Shown here piece after piece: positions 1 through 5,791 of a stretch of DNA of 5,791 nt. Source of the DNA: an uncultured Holophagales bacterium (lineage in GTDB: Bacteria > Acidobacteriota > Thermoanaerobaculia > UBA5066); assembly GCA_937864895.1 (NCBI GenBank), contig CALMDF010000354.1, forward strand, positions 1 through 5,791, written 5' to 3'. The notes under the pieces are model-generated. The model was not told the DNA's origin and ran no database searches. It was given only the letters and a program-made list of their open reading frames with translations. The translations under genes were made by a program, and so were the position numbers. Each line of letters begins with the position of its first letter. Position 1 is the stretch's first letter.

Positions 1-781
1 CCCACCGGGTCCCGCCGGCGCCGCCGACGAGGGCGAACACCGGCTGCGCGCGGTAGAGCCGCTCGAGTTGAGCGGGCCAGTCCTGCTCGGGGTCCTTCAG
101 CGCCCAGACGGCGAGACGCCATTCGCGGAAGCCGGAGTCCCTCTTCCCGGGCCGCCCCTCCCCGCGCGTACGCGCGTTCTTGCCGCGGACGAATGCGTGG
201 AGGACCTCGAGAGTGTCCTTCCGCACCTGCGGGTCCGAGTCGGGCGTGACGACGGTGGCCAGGTGCAGGGTCGTGGCATCGACTCCGGGAGAGAGCGTGG
301 CGGAGAGCTCCGAGAGGTACCGGGCGAGCTGCTCGACCTCGGCATCCGCAAGGTCGTACCGCGGCATGAGAGGGCTGAGGGTCCGTCCGGCCGGATCGAT
401 TCCGTCGCGCAGGGCCCGGCCGAGACCCGCGACGTCGTACGCCGGCCGCGAAGCCGCTCCTCCAGCCCTCGGAGCGAACAGGACGCGGCCGATGACGGGA
501 GGGGCTGCCGTCGTTCCCTCGAATGATCCGAACCCGCTCCGGCTGTGGCATGCGGTGCAGGCCGCCGCGGGCCCCGCCATCCGGACGTCCCGGGAGACGA
601 CGGCGCGAAGCGGTCGCCCGGCGGAGTCCAGCGCTCGCCGGTAGATGGCCTCTCCCCGGTCCGTTCCCGTCGCCGGGACCCCCGTCCTCGCGGCGGCCGC
701 GGCGAACGGAAGCACGGCCAGCGGGATCCACGCTCCCTGGCGCGCGGCCCGTCGACCCCGGAGGCGGGCGACGCTCGTCAT
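1..781 (-). CDS. Exported c-type cytochrome fused to a probable periplasmic-binding-like domain (partial, 3' end outside window)
   Basis: The frame is open for 260 codons from ATG at 781 and leaves the window without a stop. What is seen: an Arg-rich start and a hydrophobic stretch (about residues 18-31, ending in five Ala), which fits a Sec signal peptide. A haem-attachment motif CTACH follows at residues 75-79 (bases 545-559). The PLMPRY segment contains Met139, a candidate axial ligand, and a helix-like stretch (about 145-160) closes a small class I cytochrome c fold. After that, a segment starting near HLATVV (173-178) and the AQPVFALVGGAG stretch near 247-258 resemble the first part of a type-1 periplasmic binding protein fold. 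From memory, proteins joining cytochrome c to an ABC-substrate-binding-like domain exist, and this one resembles them; that match is inference. The start overlaps the SCO gene stop (ATGA, 778-781) and has only a weak, distant Shine-Dalgarno sequence, so translation is probably coupled. A periplasmic electron-transfer role is likely; the partner and any ligand are unknown. Confidence 0.85.
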   Translation of the reverse strand, partial: MTSVARLRGRRAARQGAWIPLAVLPFAAAAARTGVPATGTDRGEAIYRRALDSAGRPLRAVVSRDVRMAGPAAACTACHSRSGFGSFEGTTAAPPVIGRVLFAPRAGGAASRPAYDVAGLGRALRDGIDPAGRTLSPLMPRYDLADAEVEQLARYLSELSATLSPGVDATTLHLATVVTPDSDPQVRKDTLEVLHAFVRGKNARTRGEGRPGKRDSGFREWRLAVWALKDPEQDWPAQLERLYRAQPVFALVGGAGGTRW

Positions 782-1461
782 CGGTTCGCCACGGCTCCCT
801 CAAGGACGCCGCGGGCCTCGGCGGCCAGGTCGGTGGAACCGGCGAGGCCCTCGATCCGGACCCAGGTGTCCGAGCGGGCCGGCCTGAAGTAGTAGAGCGC
901 CCTGTGGTTGAACTTGCCGCCCGCGAAGGCGCCGAAGGCCTTCTGGATGGTTTCGATGGCGGCGGAGTCGGCGGTGACGAACTTCCACCCCGGGCCCGCC
1001 GAGAAGCGGCCGGCGTAGGACTTCAGCACGTCGGGCGTGTCCTGGTCGGGGTCGATCGTGATGGAAACGGTCCTCAGGTTCCGGCCCTCGCGACCGAGCT
1101 GTTCGCGCATCTGGGCGAGAGTCGCCGTCATCACCGGACAGATCGAGGCGCAGCTGGCGAAGAAAAAGTTCACGACGACGGGCTCGCGAGGGTCGAGGAG
1201 CTCGGCGAGGGAGACGGCCCGTCCGTCCTGGTCGGTCACCGAGAGCCCGGGAACGTTGACCCGGGTGACGGAGCGGGAGAACCGGGCCTCCTCGCCCGTC
1301 CGGGCCGGAGTTCCCTTCCTGACGGGCTCGGCCTTGAGGAGCGGACATGCGAGGAGGATCGAAACGAGGACGATCTTTCCGGCGACGGCGGCGCTCATCG
1401 GGGTCCGCCGCGTCCGCGGATTCCGGTCTTCGTTTACGCGATGCGGGGGGAGACGTCTCAT
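778..1461 (-). CDS. SCO1/SenC/PrrC family thioredoxin-fold copper protein
   Basis: A 227-residue exported protein of the SCO family. The family delivers copper to the CuA site of cytochrome c oxidase or acts as a thiol-disulfide reductase or redox sensor outside the cytoplasmic membrane. Seen here: the CxxxC metal/redox motif CASIC (Cys104, Cys108) right after the strand VVVNFFF, the family segment SITIDPDQDTPDVLKSY (133-149), and the distal copper-ligand histidine in KFNHRALYYF (His186). The three metal ligands are therefore intact. The ATG at 1461 is preceded by AAGGTGG at 1468-1474 with a 6-base spacer, which supports it. Met22 (base 1398) would give a cleaner signal peptide but has no good ribosome site. 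The hydrophobic segment ends in LLAC (36-39), a lipobox-like sequence, so the protein may be a lipoprotein; membrane anchoring by an uncleaved helix is the alternative. It overlaps the downstream cytochrome gene by 4 bases. Confidence 0.94.
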   Translation of the reverse strand: MRRLPPHRVNEDRNPRTRRTPMSAAVAGKIVLVSILLACPLLKAEPVRKGTPARTGEEARFSRSVTRVNVPGLSVTDQDGRAVSLAELLDPREPVVVNFFFASCASICPVMTATLAQMREQLGREGRNLRTVSITIDPDQDTPDVLKSYAGRFSAGPGWKFVTADSAAIETIQKAFGAFAGGKFNHRALYYFRPARSDTWVRIEGLAGSTDLAAEARGVLEGAVANR

Positions 1462-1535
1462 GCGGTTCCACCTTTCATCTCGAGCCGGGGCGTTCGTCCG
1501 AACTTCCCGGGTGCCCTGTCATTTGCTTCGTGGAC

Positions 1536-1559
1536 GGACGACGTCCTTCGGTAGCCGAA
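1536..1559. promoter_or_regulatory. Two abutting short inverted repeats upstream of the SCO gene
   Basis: In the 127-bp gap between the ECF sigma gene and the SCO gene, GGACG-A-CGTCC (1536-1546) is followed directly by TTCGG-TAG-CCGAA (1547-1559). Both have perfect 5-base arms. They lie about 75-100 bases upstream of the SCO start codon, a place where an operator or a weak intergenic hairpin could sit. There is no T-run after either on the minus strand, so a classical intrinsic terminator is not supported. No clear -35/-10 pair could be assigned in this gap. Short arms like these arise by chance in GC-rich DNA, so the call is tentative. Confidence 0.25.
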
Positions 1560-1588
1560 CGGTCGAAAGGGTCAAATGAAACTGCTGC

Positions 1589-2398
1589 TCAGCCATGAGG
1601 AGTCGAAGCGACGAAAGAAGTTGGCGAACGAGGCAGGCCGTGTGGCTGGTGTCGGCCACCCTCGACGCTCGGGCCCCGGGGGCGGGAAGACCTGCGGGCA
1701 GACGCGGCCTCGCCAGATTCTTCTTCGCAACCGATGCCGTCGTTGCCGGCGCGGCATCGCTCGCACCTCTCTTCCACCCGGGCGGCCGCGCCGTCCCCGC
1801 CCCGGAGAAGCTCCCGCAGGAGCTGCTTCCCGCGGTAGCACCTCCACTTCGACGTAGAGAGCGACACGCCGAGCCTCTCCGCGATCCTCTGGTGGGGGAG
1901 CCCTTCCAGGAAGTGGAGGCGGAGGACCCGCCCGAAGGCGTCGGGAAGCCGGAGGAGCGCGGTCTCGAGCCGGGCGATGTCGGAGTCCTCGCCCTCCGAT
2001 CCCTGGTGGGCCTGGACCGGCGGTTCGACCCGGGTGCCGTCCAGGGCGACCAGGCGAGCCGTCCGCCGGCTCTCGTTGCGGCCGAAGCGCAGGGCCCGGT
2101 AACGCGTGATCGTCCCGAACCACTGCGGAAACCTGCCCGGGTCCTGGAGCATCCCCAGCGCGCGGAACGCGAGCAGCAAGGCGTCCTGGACGACGTCCTC
2201 CGCCTTGTCGGACCCGACGATCGACGCCGCCGTCCTCACGGCCGCCGCGCGGTAGCGGCGTGCGAGCTCTCCGAACGCGTCCCGGTTTCCGTCCCTCGCC
2301 CTGGTGACCAGGGAATCGTCAGTCAGGCTGGTGTAGCTGCCCGCCCAGTCATTTCCCCGGGCCGGACCCGCCTGGAGCGGCACCTGATTCTCGAGCAT
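1589..2398 (-). CDS. ECF-type RNA polymerase sigma factor with cysteine-containing C-terminal extension
   Basis: A 269-residue sigma-70 family protein of the ECF group, which directs RNA polymerase to stress- or signal-specific promoters. Region 2 spans about residues 24-109: DAFGELARRYR, then DKAEDVVQDALLLAFRAL, then FPQWFGTITRYRALRF. A linker follows, and region 4 spans about 140-197, with LPDAFGRVLRLHFLEGL and the helix-turn-helix HQRIAERLGVSLSTSKWRCY. Region 3 is absent, as expected for ECF factors. The start is well supported: AAGGAGG at 2409-2415 lies 10 bases before ATG. Most ECF proteins end shortly after region 4; here about 70 further residues continue, with Cys212, Cys215 (CERC) and Cys224. 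In this tail 21 of 69 codons end in A or T, more than in the core, so its coding status or origin is less certain. No anti-sigma gene follows; the next gene is the SCO protein. Confidence 0.92.
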   Translation of the reverse strand: MLENQVPLQAGPARGNDWAGSYTSLTDDSLVTRARDGNRDAFGELARRYRAAAVRTAASIVGSDKAEDVVQDALLLAFRALGMLQDPGRFPQWFGTITRYRALRFGRNESRRTARLVALDGTRVEPPVQAHQGSEGEDSDIARLETALLRLPDAFGRVLRLHFLEGLPHQRIAERLGVSLSTSKWRCYRGKQLLRELLRGGDGAAARVEERCERCRAGNDGIGCEEESGEAASARRSSRPRGPSVEGGRHQPHGLPRSPTSFVASTPHG

Positions 2399-2500
2399 CG
2401 CTGGGATCCCTCCTTCCGAACATCGACGTGCTGCCGTCGCGCGGATTGTTCGGTGGAGGGGAGGGCGGCGCGATCGGGGAAAGCGCAGGTCCGGCGCGTG

Positions 2501-2529
2501 AGACTACGTATCTGGACGGGAAAGTTCCC
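2501..2529 (-). promoter_or_regulatory. Candidate ECF-type promoter for the sigma factor gene
   Basis: Read on the minus strand, GGGAAC (2529-2524) is followed after 15 bases by CGTA (2508-2505) and then GTCT (2504-2501). ECF promoters typically carry a GGAAC/TGAAAC-like -35 element and a CGT/GTC-containing -10 element 15-17 bases apart, so the pattern fits. It lies in the only gap upstream of the ECF gene, about 105 bases before its ATG, which would allow autoregulation, a common trait of ECF genes. This rests on pattern matching only; the -35 element is also half of a palindrome. Confidence 0.38.
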
Positions 2530-2531
2530 GT
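2516..2531. repeat. 16-bp inverted repeat just downstream of the response-regulator stop
   Basis: ACGGGAA and TTCCCGT face each other with two bases between them, ten bases after the response-regulator stop codon. As RNA it could form a 6-bp stem with a 4-base loop. No U-rich tract follows on the minus strand, so a strong intrinsic terminator is unlikely. It overlaps the -35 element of the candidate ECF promoter, so it may be an operator or a weak transcript end. Confidence 0.35.
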
Positions 2532-2541
2532 AGAGGTCGTT

Positions 2542-3189
2542 TCAGGGCGAGATCAGCCCCTTGCGCAGCGCGTAGCGCACGAGCCCGGCCACGTCGTGAA
2601 TGTCGAGGGCCTCCATGAGCTGCGTCCGGTGCGTCTCGGCCGTCCGGACACTGATCTGGAGCCGCCGGGCGATCTCCTTCGACGTGCGCCCCTCGGCGAC
2701 GAGCTGGAGGACCTCGCGCTGCCGCGGGGTCAGGAGGTCCCACGAGCTTTCGGCGGCCCGCGAGCGCGAGACGACGCGGTCGACGAGGTGACGCGAGACG
2801 CCCGAGCAGAGGTAGGTCTCTCCGCGCGCCGCGGCGCCGAGGGCGAGCTCGAGCTCGACCGGCCGGACGTTCTTCAGGAGGTAGCCGACCGCCCCGGCCC
2901 GGAGCGCGGCGAGGACGGACTCCTCGCCCGAGTTCATCGAGAGGACGAGAACGTGGGGCCCGGGCCGGGTCGCGACGATCCGGGCCGTGGCGTCCAGCCC
3001 GTTCAGGCCCGGCATCATGAGGTCCATCAGGACGACGTCGGGCCGCTCGGAGAGCGCGAGGTCGACCGCCACCCTGCCGTCGGAGGCCTCGCCGACGACC
3101 TCGACCCCCTCCATCGACTCGAGGAGGAGCCTGAGGCCGGCGCGCACGAGGTCGTGATCTTCGGCCAGGAGGACCCGGATCCGCTTCAC
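2542..3189 (-). CDS. NarL/FixJ-type response regulator (REC plus LuxR-type HTH)
   Basis: A 215-residue DNA-binding response regulator, partner of the histidine kinase encoded just upstream. The receiver domain (about 3-120) has the acidic pair Glu10-Asp11, the phospho-acceptor Asp56 in VLMDLMMPGLNG, Ser84 at the switch position and Lys106 in GYLLKNV. The LuxR/GerE-type helix-turn-helix (about 151-213) reads LTPRQREVLQLVAEG, then SKEIARRLQISVRTAETHR. All key residues are present, so phosphorylation-dependent activation is expected. The start chosen is GTG at 3189: it begins the receiver fold exactly, overlaps the kinase stop by 4 bases (GTGA) and has GGGGAGG (3194-3200) 4 bases upstream. The frame stays open further upstream, but that part lies inside the kinase gene and is only its shadow. 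Target promoters cannot be read from the sequence; the adjacent ECF and SCO genes are candidates. Confidence 0.97.
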   Translation of the reverse strand: MKRIRVLLAEDHDLVRAGLRLLLESMEGVEVVGEASDGRVAVDLALSERPDVVLMDLMMPGLNGLDATARIVATRPGPHVLVLSMNSGEESVLAALRAGAVGYLLKNVRPVELELALGAAARGETYLCSGVSRHLVDRVVSRSRAAESSWDLLTPRQREVLQLVAEGRTSKEIARRLQISVRTAETHRTQLMEALDIHDVAGLVRYALRKGLISP

Positions 3190-5791
3190 TCGTCCTCCCC
3201 GCAGCCGGCCTGTGCGAGCGGGAAGCGTGCCCTGACGGTCGTTCCCCGCCCCGGCGACGACTCGAAATCGATCGTGCCGCCCAGCAGCTCCGCCCGCTCC
3301 TGCATTCCGAGAATTCCGAGGCTCGTCCCGGAGGAGGCGTGCGGGAGCGTGGCGGCCTCGTCGAAGCCGAGGCCGTCGTCCGAGACGACGAGCTCCAGGT
3401 GTCCTTTCCGGGCGCCGATCCTCACGAGGACGCGGCGCGCCTTCGCGTGGCGGACGACGTTCGTGAGCGCCGACTGGGCGATCCGGAAGCAGGCGGTCCT
3501 CAGGTCGCTCGGAAGGGCGACGAGGGAGGGGCAGATCTCGAGCTTCACGTCGAGCCCCGGGCCCCGGACCTGCCGCTCCACGTACCACCGGAGCGTGTCC
3601 GCGAGCCCGGCCTCGGCCAGGAGCGAAGGGTGGAGGTCGAGCGAAAGGTCTCGAACGACACGGATCGTCCGGTCGGCGATCTCAGCGGACTCGGCGATCG
3701 GCTCGCGAGGAACCGGGCCGGGCGCCATCAGGAGCGCCTGCATCCTGAAGTGGATGGCGGCGAGCGACTGCCCGATCTCGTCGTGAAGCTCCCGGGCGAT
3801 GTGACGCCGCTCCTCCTCCTGGACCTCGACGACCCGGCGCGAGAGCTCCTGGAGCCTCTCCGCGGCCTTCCTCACGGTCTCGTTCGCCTTCCTTCGCTCG
3901 GTCGCGTCCTGCGCGGCGACGATCGTCCCCCGGAAGCCGCCGTCGGCATACATGAGAGGGCTCGAGACGACGTCGGCCCAGAGCGTGGATCCGTCCCGGC
4001 GCCGGAAGGGGACTTCCCGGAAACGGACCGGTCGACCCGGAGTCCGGGAATCGCGCCGGCGCTCGACGACGAGCCCTTCGTGGCCGGGGACGACCCAGGC
4101 GGTGAGGAGGCTCCCCGTCACTTCCGCGTCCGACTCGACCGCGATGAGCTTGCGGAAGGCGGGTGAGCACCAGGTGACTGCGCCGTCTTCACCCGTGACG
4201 GCGATGCCGACCGGGACCGTGTCCGTGAGGGTCCTGTGAAACGCCTCCGACTCGCGCAGGGCGTCCTCGGCCCGCTTCTGGGCGTTGACGTCCTTCACGA
4301 CGGCGAGGATGCGGGTCGGACGCCCGTCGCTGCCCCTCTCGAAGACGATTCCCCGCCCGTGCATCCATCGCCACGCGCCGTCCCTGTGCCTCAGGCGATA
4401 GAGCGTCTCGTGGACGTCCTCGTCGGTGGCCGTCTCGAACCGGGCGACTCTCTCCTCGTAGAGGGCGAGGTCGTCGGGGTGGAGGAGCACGGGAAGGACC
4501 TTGTCCCTCAGCTCCTCCGCCTCCTCCCTGGAGTAGCCCGCGAGCGAGAAGAGGTCGCGGTTCTCGAAGACGATCCGTCGCTCGGCCAGGTCGAACACGT
4601 ACATCGCGTCGGGGGTCGCGCGGAATATCCTCTCGATGAACCGTTCGCGGTGCCCGAGCGCCTCCTCGGCCCGGTGCCGGTCGGTCGTGTCGAGGACGAC
4701 GGCCACGCCGCCGGCGAAGGCGCCGTCGGCCTCGAGAACCGGCGCGGAGGAGACCAGGGCCCAGAACTGCGTGCCGTCGAAGCGCAGGAACCGCATCTCG
4801 GCCGGGTCCGTCGCCCGGGCGCCCTCGTTGAGGACGCGGCGCCGTTCCGCGAGGAAGGGGAGGAACTCCGGAGCGACGAGGTCCGGGATCCGGAGGCTTT
4901 CCAGCGAAGCGCCGGGTGGCACCGCGAGCAGTTCGAGGGCCTTCCTCGAGGCCCACGTGATCCGTTCGTCGTGATCGAAGGCCACGACGCCCCCGGGCAG
5001 CGTCTCGACGAGGGCCCGGTAGAAGCTCTCGGACTTCGCCAGCGCCGCCAGGGCGTTGCGGCGGACGGTGATGTCCTTGGCGACGCCCACGACCTGGCTG
5101 GGGTGGCCGTCGCCGTCCCGCGCGAACACGACCTCGCGAACCTGGAGCCACCGCCAGCTCCCCGCGGAGTCCCGGACGCGGAGCTCGCACTCGACGACGT
5201 CCTCGTCCGTGGCCGTCCGGAGCCGCGAACGCCTCTCCTCGAGCGTCGCGACGTCGTCGGGGTGCACCAGTGAGGGGAGATAGTCGGGCTCCATGGCTCC
5301 CAGCTCTTCGTCGGTGTAGCCGAGCGTTCGGGTGAGCTGCCGGTTCGCGTAGACGTTCCGCGCCAGGCCGAAATCGAAGACGTAGACGAGGTCCGGCGTC
5401 GCTTCGGCGACCCGCCGAAGGCGCTGCTCCCGACTCTGGAGGGCGGCGGCGCGCCGCCGCTCGGAGAGATCGACGACGATGGACCGCGAGAAGGCGAATC
5501 GGCCGTCCGGGTGGCAGGCCGCCGTGGCCGTGACGAGCAGGGGCAGGACGGACCCGTCCTTCCTCACCACCTCCAGCTCGAGGTCGGAAACGAATCCGGT
5601 GGCCTTGAAGCGGCAGAACGCCTTCTCGAAGTCGGCGCGGCTCGCCGGCGTGCAGAGGTCGGCCATGCGGAGCCGCCCCACGACCTCTTCCCTCGTGTAG
5701 CCGAGCCAGCCGAGCTCGGTCGCGTTGATCCGGAGGAACCGCCCCTCCTCGTCGAGCGAGTGAATCCCGACGGGCGCCCTCTCGTAGAGAT
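3186..5791 (-). CDS. Multi-PAS sensor histidine kinase, HPK7/NarX-DegS type (partial, 5' end outside window)
   Basis: The frame is open from the right edge to TGA at 3186, giving 867 visible residues (numbered from the first full codon, base 5789). In order: PAS1 about 1-107 (LYERAPVGIHSLDEEG start, LGYTREEVVG); PAS2 about 117-245; PAS3 about 250-372; PAS4 about 379-506; PAS5 about 512-633; a coiled-coil HisKA_3 segment about 633-690 with the phospho-acceptor His669 in RELHDEIGQ (bases 3783-3785); and HATPase about 761-858 with the N box ALTNVVRHAKA (Asn777), G1 box DDGLGFD (804-810) and G2 box LGILGMQER. All catalytic boxes are intact. No transmembrane segment appears in the visible part, so sensing by this portion is probably cytoplasmic; the missing N-terminus could still anchor it. 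A GTG at 5681 is not the true start, because a well-formed PAS domain continues upstream of it. It is coupled to the response regulator. Ligands of the PAS domains are unknown. Confidence 0.97.
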   Translation of the reverse strand, partial: LYERAPVGIHSLDEEGRFLRINATELGWLGYTREEVVGRLRMADLCTPASRADFEKAFCRFKATGFVSDLELEVVRKDGSVLPLLVTATAACHPDGRFAFSRSIVVDLSERRRAAALQSREQRLRRVAEATPDLVYVFDFGLARNVYANRQLTRTLGYTDEELGAMEPDYLPSLVHPDDVATLEERRSRLRTATDEDVVECELRVRDSAGSWRWLQVREVVFARDGDGHPSQVVGVAKDITVRRNALAALAKSESFYRALVETLPGGVVAFDHDERITWASRKALELLAVPPGASLESLRIPDLVAPEFLPFLAERRRVLNEGARATDPAEMRFLRFDGTQFWALVSSAPVLEADGAFAGGVAVVLDTTDRHRAEEALGHRERFIERIFRATPDAMYVFDLAERRIVFENRDLFSLAGYSREEAEELRDKVLPVLLHPDDLALYEERVARFETATDEDVHETLYRLRHRDGAWRWMHGRGIVFERGSDGRPTRILAVVKDVNAQKRAEDALRESEAFHRTLTDTVPVGIAVTGEDGAVTWCSPAFRKLIAVESDAEVTGSLLTAWVVPGHEGLVVERRRDSRTPGRPVRFREVPFRRRDGSTLWADVVSSPLMYADGGFRGTIVAAQDATERRKANETVRKAAERLQELSRRVVEVQEEERRHIARELHDEIGQSLAAIHFRMQALLMAPGPVPREPIAESAEIADRTIRVVRDLSLDLHPSLLAEAGLADTLRWYVERQVRGPGLDVKLEICPSLVALPSDLRTACFRIAQSALTNVVRHAKARRVLVRIGARKGHLELVVSDDGLGFDEAATLPHASSGTSLGILGMQERAELLGGTIDFESSPGRGTTVRARFPLAQAGCGEDE
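3891..4649 (-). repeat. Internal repeat copy B (PAS4-PAS5) of the histidine kinase
   Basis: Kinase residues about 381-633, the second copy of the two-PAS unit, ending where the HisKA_3 coiled coil starts. It keeps the same residue spacing as copy A across roughly 250 positions, while sequence identity has dropped to about 46% (first PAS) and 34% (second PAS). Confidence 0.88.
4674..5432 (-). repeat. Internal repeat copy A (PAS2-PAS3) of the histidine kinase
   Basis: Kinase residues about 120-372. The block 130-246 aligns without gaps to 391-507 (54 of 117 identical by hand count), and 253-371 aligns to 514-632 (41 of 119 identical). The offset is 261 residues throughout, including the linkers. 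Shared landmarks are ATPD, YVFD, LHPDD/VHPDD, TATDEDV, WRW and, in the second half, TW.S, ERRR, ADG.F.G. Confidence 0.88.

Noticed and set aside
523..1554. Long plus-strand open frame opposite the SCO and cytochrome genes
   Set aside because: It is antisense to a SCO protein with all metal ligands intact and to a cytochrome with signal peptide and CxxCH; its own translation shows no family features.
1546..1575. Sigma-70-type promoter for the SCO gene, with TTGACC on the minus strand at 1575-1570
   Set aside because: The -35 element looks acceptable, but no sequence resembling TATAAT occurs 16-18 bases downstream.
1572..1798. Frameshift at the end of the sigma factor gene joining another frame
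   Set aside because: The other two minus-strand frames are also open here but show no recognisable sigma or anti-sigma sequence, so there is no positive evidence for a frameshift; the odd tail is reported as a finding instead.
2516..2531. Rho-independent terminator after the response regulator
   Set aside because: The stem is short and no T-run follows on the minus strand; kept only as an inverted repeat.
2542..3588. Extended start for the response regulator (348 residues)
   Set aside because: The extra N-terminal part lies inside the kinase HATPase region in another frame and is basic and low complexity; the GTG at 3189 has a good ribosome site and begins the receiver fold.
2428..3786. Long plus-strand open frame opposite the response regulator and kinase
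   Set aside because: It is Arg/Glu/Gly/Pro-rich with no recognisable domain and lies antisense to two strongly supported genes; long antisense frames are expected in GC-rich DNA.
4236..5273. Long plus-strand open frame opposite the PAS domains
   Set aside because: Shadow of the kinase codons; low-complexity composition and no domain or ribosome-site support.
3186..5681. GTG at 5681 as the kinase start
   Set aside because: The 36 in-frame residues upstream form the first half of a normal PAS domain (ERAPVG, INATELGWLGY), so the gene continues beyond the window edge.

Overview
The window is a GC-rich bacterial segment in which all five recognisable genes lie on the minus strand, so transcription runs from right to left. 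High GC, third codon positions dominated by G and C, a long multi-PAS histidine kinase, an ECF sigma factor and exported haem/copper proteins suggest a Gram-negative, respiring environmental bacterium. Acidobacteriota, Myxococcota or a similar high-GC phylum would fit, but the sequence does not fix the taxon.

Right part (3186-5791): the C-terminal 867 residues of a hybrid-free sensor histidine kinase with five PAS domains, an HPK7/NarX-type dimerisation-phosphotransfer helix and an HATPase domain. Its 5' end lies outside the window. Four of the five PAS domains come from an internal tandem duplication of a two-PAS unit with a constant, gap-free 261-residue offset. The stop codon overlaps the GTG start of a NarL/FixJ-type response regulator (2542-3189), so the two form a translationally coupled two-component pair.

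Middle (1589-2541): a 142-bp gap carries a candidate ECF-type promoter embedded in a palindrome, followed by an ECF sigma factor gene with a perfect Shine-Dalgarno sequence. The sigma factor has regions 2 and 4 plus an unusual 70-residue C-terminal tail containing cysteines. No anti-sigma gene is adjacent on the visible side.

Left part (1-1461): a SCO1/SenC-type copper/thiol protein, whose stop overlaps (ATGA) the start of a second exported protein that runs off the left edge. The visible 260 residues of that protein hold a signal peptide, a c-type cytochrome domain (CTACH, Met ligand candidate) and the start of what looks like a type-1 periplasmic-binding-protein-like domain.

Reading of the whole: a phosphorelay pair and an ECF sigma factor sit directly upstream of a small operon for extracytoplasmic copper and haem proteins. 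A regulatory link between them is plausible from gene order but is not demonstrated. No RNA genes, mobile elements, CRISPR arrays or origins were seen, and no stretch over 300 bases lacks a gene.
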